DNA of 64,000 nucleotides from Lindgomyces ingoldianus (Eukaryota; Ascomycota; Dothideomycetes; Pleosporales; Lindgomycetaceae): the NCBI RefSeq assembly GCF_010093535.1, contig NW_022985180.1, positions 193,748 through 257,747 of the forward strand, written 5' to 3'. This document shows, one piece after another, positions 56,542 to 64,000 of the stretch. Both the position numbers and the translations under genes were made by a program. How positions within the stretch are numbered: position 1 is the stretch's first letter; the number at the start of each line of letters is the position of its first letter. The notes beneath the pieces were generated by a model. It had not been told where the DNA came from, did not search any database, and was given only the letters and a program-made list of their open reading frames with translations.

Positions 56542-58293
56542 ATGGATAGAGCCAGTAAAGTACTCTCTGAGGGCATTCCCGAGGGCATACCGAACACCTA
56601 CTCTGCCATAGCTGCCCATGGAGACGTCCCGCTCTCTACCCTCCACCATCGTGCACGAGGACGACGCTCGAGAGAAGACAAGGCTCAGAGCCAACTTTAC
56701 CTCACACCATGCGAAGAGAACGCTGTCGTCGAATACTTGTTACGAATGGATACTCTCGGGCAACCTGTGCGGATAAAGTATATACCGTCGATAGCATTCA
56801 GTGCTACACGTCATCGGCCTGAAGCAGATAGACCACTTAAGCCTCCTGGCGTGAACTGGGCCAAGAGACTCGAAAGACGCTGGGAAGAGCTTATAGCGAT
56901 AAGGGAGAAGCCAAAAGACTGGAATCGGCTTAATATATATAACAAAGTCTCCCGCTGGTTTGAGATCATCGGGAAGGAGCTCCAAAAGCCGAAGGTACGG
57001 CCGAAGAATGTCTATAATATGGACGAGACTGGAGTCATGCTGAGCATGCCCAACTCCGTCAAGGTCCTTGTTGGTAAGGATAGTAGACGAGGCAGCCGTA
57101 GAGGCGCCCGCGTGAAGCGAACCATGGTAACCGCTATTGAATCTGTGTCCGCCGACGGTAGGTGTCTTAATCCCATGATTATCTGGCCCGCTTCGACCCA
57201 TCGAGCCAACTGGACTACATTTCCCACCCCTGGCTGGATGTACGCGATCTCCGATACAGGATTCTCCGACTCTTATATTAGCTTGCAGTGGCTTAAGCTT
57301 GTCTTTGATCCCCAAACTAAGCAGCAGGCTTGTGGAGAACCACGTCTACTTATTTGGGATGGGTTCGGCACACATGAAACCCTTCAAGTGCTAGAGTTCT
57401 GCTTTGAGAACAACATCATCCTCTGCCGTCTGCCCTCGCACACATCCCACGAGCTTCAGCCTTGTGATGTCGCACTGTTTGGACCGCTGAAAACATACTA
57501 TCGCGAACAGGTTGAGCGGATGGAGCGAGGAGGGATTAATACTATTGGCAAGCAGCATTTCACGTATCTCTACAGTCCCGCAAGGGAAAAGACATTTACC
57601 AAGAGGAACATCCTTGCCGGATGGAGAGGAAGCGGTTTATTCCCCTTCAACCCTGACAGAGTTCTCGCTAACCTACCTAAACCACCTCTTGTTGAACTAA
57701 CGATTCCAACAAACAATAGAACGATGGAGGAGGTTCGATACGAGGCGTTGCCAACGCCCGTAACGCCAAAATCAGGAGAGGCTTTGACATCGCTACTTGA
57801 CATAATTGAACGGGTTCCGAATACCGAAGCAAATAGCCAGCACAGAGAGAGACTTCAACAGAAAGTGTCCCATGCCGCTCAGACGTTTCTTGCACACAAT
57901 GCCCTTCTTCGCGATGATAATAAATTCCTGACCCAAGCAAATGACGAAAGTAAACCTCGCCGAGCAGTAGGGTCGAAAAAAGTCGGTGATGGGAGGATAA
58001 TAGTGTGGAAGGACGTCGAACAGGCGCGGATAGAGGATGCGGAGAAAAAAGCAAAGAAGGCCGCTAAGGAGGCTAGGGCAGCTACAACAGGCAAGAAACG
58101 TGGTCGACCCCGAAAGAGTGCTACAGCAGATACGCTGGAGCCGCAGGCTAAGGTAGCGCGAATCAGCGAGACACAGATTGCACAAGGCGAAGCTGGTCCC
58201 TCAGAACCAAGGACTAAGGTTGTGCAGTGCAGCGAAGCACGGGTTGAGCATGAAACAAAGCCATGGAGAGCCCCAGAGGCGCATATGTATTAG
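56542..58293 (+). CDS. pogo/Fot-type DDE_1 transposase
   Basis: Cuts and pastes the surrounding element. 583 residues, no stop or frameshift. Residues 1-60 resemble a pipsqueak-type helix-turn-helix (NTYSAIAAHGDVPLSTLHHR). About 55-145 look like the CENP-B/Tc5-type DNA-binding region (RLERRWEELIAIREKPKDWN). The DDE_1 catalytic core has Asp161 in VYNMDETGVML, Asp273 in LLIWDGFGTHET and Asp309 in SHELQPCDVALFGPLK: a DDD triad with 35 residues between the last two, as in Fot1/pogo. TKRNILAGWRGSGLFPFNPD follows, a family block. A Lys/Ala-rich helix and an AT-hook, KKRGRPRKS (about 516-524), lie near the C-terminus. All catalytic residues are present, so activity is plausible. Confidence 0.95.
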   Translation: MDRASKVLSEGIPEGIPNTYSAIAAHGDVPLSTLHHRARGRRSREDKAQSQLYLTPCEENAVVEYLLRMDTLGQPVRIKYIPSIAFSATRHRPEADRPLKPPGVNWAKRLERRWEELIAIREKPKDWNRLNIYNKVSRWFEIIGKELQKPKVRPKNVYNMDETGVMLSMPNSVKVLVGKDSRRGSRRGARVKRTMVTAIESVSADGRCLNPMIIWPASTHRANWTTFPTPGWMYAISDTGFSDSYISLQWLKLVFDPQTKQQACGEPRLLIWDGFGTHETLQVLEFCFENNIILCRLPSHTSHELQPCDVALFGPLKTYYREQVERMERGGINTIGKQHFTYLYSPAREKTFTKRNILAGWRGSGLFPFNPDRVLANLPKPPLVELTIPTNNRTMEEVRYEALPTPVTPKSGEALTSLLDIIERVPNTEANSQHRERLQQKVSHAAQTFLAHNALLRDDNKFLTQANDESKPRRAVGSKKVGDGRIIVWKDVEQARIEDAEKKAKKAAKEARAATTGKKRGRPRKSATADTLEPQAKVARISETQIAQGEAGPSEPRTKVVQCSEARVEHETKPWRAPEAHMY

Positions 58294-58699
58294 CGTGGGG
58301 TTTATATTATAATTTCGGCGCAATGAAGATCGTGTGTCATTGCTTTTGCTGCACTCACTCTGCCATGGGCTATTCTTACGCTTGCTGCCGTACCCGGTGA
58401 TCATACTGTATTCTTCGTCATCGAGATCCTCAATATCCTCCTATTCAAAAAGGCGTTAACCAAGACAGCGCAGATAGATGCAATATGTATCGCGAACAGC
58501 GAAGCTAGGCCTTTAGAGGCAAAGATCATGCGGAGGGGCGAATCGCAGATTGAATGTTAGGCTTATCCCAAAGCCATAGCGAGTCCCAGAGGCGAGAATC
58601 TAGTACTATAGCAGACAAGTCTGTGTAGCATTATTAAAACACCTATAGAGGCTGAAGAAGTAGAGATAGTACTTACCTCATAATGTGATGCATTCTTCG
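58294..58699. other. spacer between the two ORFs inside the pogo-type element
   Basis: About 400 bp with no ORF of note; it should contain the 3' ends of the two convergent transcripts. Confidence 0.5.
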
Positions 58700-59143
58700 T
58701 TAGTTCGATGATGCAGATAATCCCTGCGTTTGTCGGCGGCGAAAAGCCTTATGCATCTCCATTTCCCTCATAGTGCCTCTTCCCCTTACAATTCGTCCAG
58801 TGTCATCTTTGAAATTGTAATCCCACACGTGCTCGTCTGGATCTTCTTGAGGTCGAAAATCTGGGGCTTTTCGAGGCGGCAAATGAGGGTCAGTCGTGTA
58901 CCGCCACTCTTTCTCGATCGCACGGCGTGCGGCTGCGGTCGTCGCTGTCATCCTGTGTGCCTCTTGCTCCTGTAGATGGAGGAGAAAGTTGCTTCGTAGA
59001 AGCCAGGACTTGCCGTAATCGGGACACGAAGCAAGCTTGCATGGGTAAGCCCATACGTGCCCAGAAGGGAGGTCGGCATCAGCATTGTCAAACTCATCAT
59101 CAAGCTCGGAAGGAATAGGAGGATTGAGGTTCAAGGTTGTCAT
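58700..59143 (-). CDS. accessory zinc-finger protein encoded inside the pogo-type element
   Basis: A 147-residue ORF, convergent to the transposase and fully inside the terminal repeats. The N-terminus is acidic (SELDDEFDNADADLPSGHVW). A C2H2-type finger follows: Cys35 and Cys40 in YPCKLASCPDYGKSW, His56 and His63 in FLLHLQEQEAH (CX4CX15HX6H, wider than the classical finger). The rest is hydrophilic with EWRYTTDPHLPPRKAPDFRP and VWDYNFKDDTGRIVRGRGT, and a basic end. I have the impression that similar fungal hypothetical proteins exist, but no function is known. Whether it aids transposition, represses the host or is captured host sequence is open. Intact frame and location inside a mobile element argue for a real gene. 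Confidence 0.7.
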   Translation of the reverse strand: MTTLNLNPPIPSELDDEFDNADADLPSGHVWAYPCKLASCPDYGKSWLLRSNFLLHLQEQEAHRMTATTAAARRAIEKEWRYTTDPHLPPRKAPDFRPQEDPDEHVWDYNFKDDTGRIVRGRGTMREMEMHKAFRRRQTQGLSASSN

Positions 59144-59714
59144 AACTGACTTGCTAGCTCGTGTCGTCTATTAGTGGAGAATGGGCGTGTTGACTTACTT
59201 CAAGCGCGGGGCATACAGGGAAGTCTTAGACGAAGAGGCTATTGCCCTTTAGTTTTTACGTTAGCTAAGCGCTAAGCCACAGATGTGCCATCCTGGTGGC
59301 GTAGATTACATCGTAATCATTATGTGAGCATGTCGGCTGGCCGGGGTCATCTCGCTTAAATCATGAGGTACTGATCAGCGTGGCGATATTGCATGAATCA
59401 TCTTCCTTTAGCCGTCACAAGGCTGAGGAGGACCTATCAGCGTGATGTTCAGACTTTATGGGTCTGATGCAGTACTTGACAAAATTTTGGTATGACAAGG
59501 CCTCAGCGTTGAGCCTGCGATAAAGGTGACCTGTTATAATGCGAAACATGGCCTCTACAATAGGGGCCGCGATAGCGATAACAAGGACAGTATTTTTCTA
59601 AGTAGTGATCGTTAGATGATTCAGAAGGACGCCAAGTATATAACTTTAAGTTAAAAAAATTTAATTGGTAGATGCGGAAAGAGTTTTCGCGACTGTAAGT
59701 CTAAGTACCTTTTG

Positions 59715-59758
59715 ATTTTCTCGCTACGGGGTGATTCTCGCTACGTGGTGAGGCATAG
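59715..59758. repeat. right terminal inverted repeat of the pogo-type element
   Basis: Ends CGTGGTGAGGCATAG, the reverse complement of the left end. In one of the two internal 12-mers the TACG of the left end is CCCG here (read on the reverse strand), so that site is imperfect. Confidence 0.93.
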
Positions 59759-59760
59759 TA

Positions 59761-60095
59761 GTTGCTTAAGGTTAAAGTACTTGTAATATTTTTTGGCAAA
59801 GGTGGTTTTTCGGCTCGGTTGGATGGACATTATCCTCAGAAGTGAATAGAACAACCATTGTGAATCAAGCCCAGTACTAAGACAATAAGGTGGCGAGATC
59901 TGGTGACTTCGTGAAAACGAAGCAAAAGCAATATTGAATTGTTGAATTGAATGAGAGAAAACACCTTAATCCATTGCTCCTCCCGGACAATTGATTAATA
60001 CTTAAGCTACTGGATCTTCGAGAATGGCCGTGGAAGCCGCGATGCTGACAAACTTAAAGTCCATCCTTTTCAATGATAAGATATTTACCATACTT
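59761..60095. other. intergenic region
   Basis: 3' flank of the coiled-coil gene next to the pogo-type insertion. Nothing else is seen. Confidence 0.4.
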
Positions 60096-61232
60096 TCACT
60101 TTGGGAACGGAGCAAATGGGAGCCCAAGCTTATTTCGCAAACCCGAGAAAAAATCTGGCTTCTGTTCCAACGCATTTAAGAATGCAGTAACATCTTCCGC
60201 AATTGCACGAAGCGATACCTGGAGTTTCTTGGCCGAGCTACCTAGTCCAGCTAGCTGTTCTCGAACTTCGTTGTGCTGCAGACCTTCGACTTCAAAAGCC
60301 TCGTGGATCACTTCATACTGTTCACATTCCTTATCGGCGGAGTTTAACGCGTCGAAAAGGGGGTCCGGCAACCACACGACCTGCTGATCATCTGGATTGA
60401 AAAGTTGCTGGAAGATACGTCGGTAAACGAGAAGGATCTGGAAACATCGATCATAATAGTGTGTCAGAATCTTAGCCTCAGTCAAGGCTGCGATTTGAGA
60501 CTTTTCTATTGAACGCATGCGGTTGGCCATCCTGTTCAATGCTTGAGCGCTGTCGATATTCGCATCTTCCATGCGCGTAATGAGCTCGTTGTAGACTTGT
60601 TGAAAGCTGTCACTTTCCTCTTCGATAGCTTTGGCAGCCTGTTCCCTCTCAGCTGCTGCACGAGCAACAGTAGCAATCTCAGCGTCTTTCTCCTCCAAGG
60701 CTTTAGAGACTTCCGCCTGAAGCGCTTCCAGATTTGAGCTGTCGTCATGGAGTTGGTCTCGAAGCTTAGTAACACAATCCCTCAACTGGTTGTTTTCCTG
60801 CTCAAGCCTTTCCATTCGCCTGTCCTTTTGTTCTGCTGCAAGTTGCTTCTGCGTCACCTCCTGCAGCTTCTTCCGGTAAGACTCTGCCCTCCCTTCCGCG
60901 TCCTCCATCAAACCCTTGTAAAATTCCACTCTGCGCGCCTCTTGCAAATAATCAACCTTGAGCTGGTTATGGTCGCTTGGTAGATCTTCCACTGCCTTCT
61001 TTGCGGCTTCCAACTGCTTCTTCAAGTCCTCGTTTTCTTCTTGAAGCTTCTTCTCCCGCTCTTCGCATTCTTGCACGTATGATTTCATGTCCTTGAGTTC
61101 CCGCAAGTCCTGGAAATGGTCCCGCATTTCCTCTGGGATGATGTCTTTACCTTGGCAGCCATTCCTGGTGGCCTCATTCCAGGCTATTTGCATTTGTTGG
61201 CGGAGAATGCTGAGGTGATTAATGGAGGACAT
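60096..61232 (-). CDS. coiled-coil protein of unknown function
   Basis: Single exon, 378 residues from ATG 61232 (MSSINHLSILRQQMQIAWNE); the open frame extends upstream to 61397 but that part is unlike the rest. Residues 50-235 are a long heptad-rich coiled coil (ECEEREKKLQEENEDLKKQL; LEEKDAEIATVARAAAEREQ). Residues 240-378 form a helical globular end (AALTEAKILTHYYDRCFQIL, VYRRIFQQLFNPDDQQVVWL) that closes with FSGLRNKLGLPFAPFPK. No signal peptide or membrane helix. No named family is recognised; the arrangement suggests a scaffold or a cytoskeletal adaptor, but that is speculation. A 3' neighbour of the pogo-type insertion, undamaged. Confidence 0.78.
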   Translation of the reverse strand: MSSINHLSILRQQMQIAWNEATRNGCQGKDIIPEEMRDHFQDLRELKDMKSYVQECEEREKKLQEENEDLKKQLEAAKKAVEDLPSDHNQLKVDYLQEARRVEFYKGLMEDAEGRAESYRKKLQEVTQKQLAAEQKDRRMERLEQENNQLRDCVTKLRDQLHDDSSNLEALQAEVSKALEEKDAEIATVARAAAEREQAAKAIEEESDSFQQVYNELITRMEDANIDSAQALNRMANRMRSIEKSQIAALTEAKILTHYYDRCFQILLVYRRIFQQLFNPDDQQVVWLPDPLFDALNSADKECEQYEVIHEAFEVEGLQHNEVREQLAGLGSSAKKLQVSLRAIAEDVTAFLNALEQKPDFFSGLRNKLGLPFAPFPK

Positions 61233-61913
61233 GATGGTAATGGAGGCTTGGGGGTTTGCAGATCGTGGGCGCGGTGTAGAGTAAGCCCACTCGGTGTGTC
61301 GCAGGTATAAAATGACCCCTTGAATTTGTTTGCTTAAAAGATGCTTCGATAGAAAGACATTGTACCTGAACGTTGAAAGAACCCATGTGACAAACATCCT
61401 TGTGCAAACTCAGTGCCTTACATCGTTTACTACATGGTAGGTGGGTTACAATATCTTCTCATGAAGTGCTAAAGCAGAGTACACAATTTCCGAGTTGTTA
61501 TGATATCTGTGGGAGATTTTCTGAGAGACTGAGACGCTCGATTGGATCTAGGCAGCATGGCGAAATGAAAAGCACCCGACGTTTTCCGATCAAGCAGGAA
61601 AATACCCATACCCAAGGGCTGCCGCGCTTTTCCAGTACCTGTAGTTCTTCAACTAGCCTGTGCATGGTAGGACTTGGTCGTGCTGATTAGGAAACCCCTT
61701 CGACGAGGAGAGAGTGGGTCGGCAACGTCAAACTAAACACCGAGGAGGAGTAGTAGCACCGTACCAACTTTTCTGCACCAAGATCCATTGTATTAATAGA
61801 AAACTCACGATAATTGTTCTTAAATAATTTGCAAGATACACATAAAAACCTCCGAGTGGTCTAAGTCCTTCATTTATTGAGTGACTGCCACTGCGCTCAG
61901 AGCACAAGAGAGC
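61233..61913. other. intergenic region
   Basis: Upstream DNA of the coiled-coil gene and 3' flank of the DUF1996 gene (both minus strand). Small ORFs at 61400-61690 show no domain. Confidence 0.4.
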
Positions 61914-63210
61914 CTAATTAATCATCACACCTCCGGGAATAGTCTCCAACCCTAACGTTGCATTAGTCAATATTCAGTTCCACCAAGCTAGGGTTCGAGT
62001 GGACGTACATCCGTTGCCGTCGACGTCCTCCTTCATCGTCTGCGGAATGGTGCATTTCATCGCATCCTCGTCTGACTGCCGTACAAGCTCCTTGCATTTG
62101 TCATTATCGCAGCGTGCGTTCAAGGCACGTTGAAGCGAGTCTCCTTTCCAGCCAAACATGTAATCGCCGTGCTGACCATGGCCGGTTCTATGAGGGAATT
62201 GTAAACGCGTGGATTTGAACCGGGGTGCAGTTCATCACTTACGCATCACCCATGGCATACACGAATGGTTGACTGCCATCCTCATTCCACAAGCTCTTAT
62301 TATTGTATGGCTTTGTATCCCACATAACCTCATACATCAACTGTGGCAGGTGAACGGGATGCGATTCTGGACACTTTCCCCTTTCTAACGAAACGTTGTA
62401 TGGCCGATGGACAACAGGCTCCAAGTAAGGCTCGAATGGAATCTCAGAGTATACAACATGGCTCTGATGATCCGGAGAATCAAGATTCACGCCATCCCAG
62501 CACGTGGGAAAGCTGATGGTCGTGCGAATCCCCCCAGGGCAGAAGTGGTCAGGGAGACTGGTTGTGTCATTTCCGGTGCAGGGTGCTCCTCCGAATGGTT
62601 TGAAATCCGCACCTTCGAAGCATCGATGGCAAAGACCCCGAGATTCACCTTTCGTACTACGAAGCGTCGGGTTGCCGGCCAGCATGCGGAACCCCTAGAA
62701 TGGCACTTAGGAAGTGCATCGTAAGATTGTCGGGGTGAGATGCAAGAGTGGCATGCGTCTGTAATTCAAAAGTGAGAAACCCGGACTCACCGGTTTGAAT
62801 GCAGTAACATTACTAATCCCATCATATGGCGGAATGTAATACACCGTAATCCCACCGTTCTGCCTCAATCCTCCATTCTCAAACTGCTGTACACGCTTAA
62901 AAGTTCCATTCCTCGCCTTGTAATACAAGGCCGCCGTCCAGTAGTTACTAAAGTCCTCGCTAAACGTGCAGCTTGTGCAATTGGATCGTGAAGGTAGATC
63001 GTATTCCACAGGCTTCATGTCAGCCCTGAATGAGTTTCCGCCAACGATCTGATGCACATGCGGAGTTCCGACGACTCCTGGATTAACGAGTGGGTCGAGT
63101 CGCTCCACGACGAGTTGGGAGCATGCGAACCGCATCATATGCGCTTGCTGGGCATGTGTCGTTGGGAGAGCCGCCAGAAAGGCGAGGAGGCCCGAAGAAG
63201 TCCAGTGCAT
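61914..63210 (-). CDS. secreted DUF1996 protein
   Basis: DUF1996 proteins are extracellular fungal proteins of unknown activity, often near wall-degrading functions. Exons 63210-62791, 62694-62243, 62187-62009 and 61951-61914, all GT-AG, give 362 residues. The signal peptide is [20 protein letters not shown]. Family blocks follow in order: [114 protein letters not shown], and [20 protein letters not shown]. The last mini-exon adds [12 protein letters not shown]. The conserved His and Asp residues ([19 protein letters not shown]) could form an active site. About eight Cys and several NxS/T sites agree with secretion. No cellulose-binding or WSC domain follows. Confidence 0.93.
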
Positions 63211-64000
63211 GATGAAGGCGTTGTGTCTCTCGACAACAAGTACTGGTAAGGAGCATTCGCTGAACGTCCTGTGTACGCTTCCCCATACTTGTACTCTGAA
63301 AGCTACTTAGCAAAGAAACAACGCGCAAGACACTGTGGGGCTTGCAAACTGCCGTTACTCTAAGAGACGTCAGTCAATTTCGAGTTCCATGATAATTACC
63401 CGGAAAGGTAATCTGTGTCCTTTCGCTTAATTTATTCGGGAAGCCAAGAGCCTGGAGGGACAACACTCTTAATTATGCGATAGCCAAATGACCCAATAAC
63501 ACAAACCTGTTGTAGACTCCTTGCAGATTCTAATTTTCTAGATAAGATAGGCGAAAGTTATGGGTTTAACAAAGATCTGCATTGTTTGGGGTGGCAAAGG
63601 GTCCACGGGTGTAAAGATCCGAGTCGCGGGAAGTGACAAATACTAGGTTCTAGCACCTGCGACGGGGCATGACAGGGTATGATGGGGCTCCAATTCAAGA
63701 CAGTAGATATTTCCCTTTTGTTACCTCTCCAATTCCAGCAAGACGACAAAGGATTGTCTAACGCGTAGCCAGGGTAGCCTAAGGTACTGGCGTGTGCGGT
63801 GAGCTTGATCTCAATCCTCTAAAGGACGCATCCTGCATTGTGGTACAAGTAAATAAATTCCTGGGAGGCGAGGAGACAAGCAGTATCGAAGAAGGAAGGC
63901 AGCCCATGAACACACTGTTGAGCCCTTCACCCTTAACCTCCTACCACGAACCATCCATATGAGTGCCTTCGACAAGAACACCTCCTCAAATCAGCCCTTA
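63211..64000. other. intergenic region to the window end
   Basis: Upstream region of the DUF1996 gene. No supported gene or repeat is seen; the small ORFs at 63083-63328 and 63558-63749 are not convincing. Confidence 0.4.

Larger units (their letters stand above)
55834..59758 (+). mobile_element. pogo/Fot-type (Tc1-mariner superfamily) transposon with two ORFs, apparently intact
   Basis: A 3,925-bp element bounded by 44-bp terminal inverted repeats with two mismatches and by TA on each side (55832-55833 and 59759-59760), the target duplication of this superfamily. It carries a 583-residue transposase on the plus strand (56542-58293) and a convergent zinc-finger ORF on the minus strand (58700-59143). 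Fot1-like elements are usually about 1.9 kb with one gene, so this is about twice as long. Its coding DNA lacks the RIP stops that fill the neighbouring hAT element, suggesting recent arrival. Confidence 0.92.

Noticed and set aside
62190..62230. B-box-like GGTTCAAATCC on the minus strand, as in a tRNA gene
   Set aside because: The T-stem does not pair and the site lies within an intron of the DUF1996 gene; no anticodon or acceptor stem could be built.
1..64000. CRISPR arrays, rRNA and riboswitches
   Set aside because: No regularly spaced identical short repeats, no rRNA-like stretch and no recognisable riboswitch core were found; the window is eukaryotic.

Overview
The window is nuclear DNA of a filamentous ascomycete (Pezizomycotina). 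This rests on short GT-AG introns of about 45-200 bp, a HET-domain protein, a Zn2Cys6 regulator, fungus-only families (DUF3433, DUF1996, Dal5-type MFS), and transposon relics whose reading frames carry many TGG-to-TAG/TAA and CAA-to-TAA stops, as repeat-induced point mutation (RIP) produces. A Leotiomycetes affiliation is a guess from general resemblance only.

Layout. 1-10.1 kb: end of an MFS transporter (-), a broken AhpD-like gene (+), mitochondrial SCOT (-), a broken mitochondrial carrier (+), a Zn2Cys6 regulator whose zinc cluster carries a 1-nt frameshift (-), and a NUDIX ADP-sugar diphosphatase (-). 11-24 kb is accessory: a HET-domain gene (+) tail-to-tail with a large SIR2-like NADase-type gene (-), a P450 pseudogene, a hAT transposase relic and gene-poor DNA. 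24-34 kb is core: a conserved hypothetical gene, an LCAT-like alpha/beta hydrolase, SAP18 and PRP18 sharing a bidirectional promoter, and DML1/misato. 34-50 kb is spaced out: a secreted proline-repeat GPI-type wall protein, a prolidase with a very long extra C-terminus, a sulfotransferase-fold protein with a myristoylation-type N-terminus, an unrecognised charged protein and a secreted amidase. 50.4-59.8 kb is a transposon cluster: a solo LTR inside an AT-rich relic, a broken DUF3433 membrane protein gene, a full-length RIP-damaged hAT element with perfect 8-bp target duplications, and an apparently intact 3.9-kb pogo/Fot-type element with a second, zinc-finger ORF. 60-63.2 kb holds a coiled-coil protein and a secreted DUF1996 protein.

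The most interesting parts are (i) the SIR2-like/HET pair, which resembles a fungal self/non-self or cell-death locus, and (ii) the two-ORF pogo element with 44-bp terminal inverted repeats. A third theme is gene decay: four, possibly five, conserved genes are broken by stops or frameshifts, and two of them (DUF3433, P450) lie near mobile elements. Splice sites given here were read by eye from frame, GT/GC-AG signals and family similarity; no database search was run.
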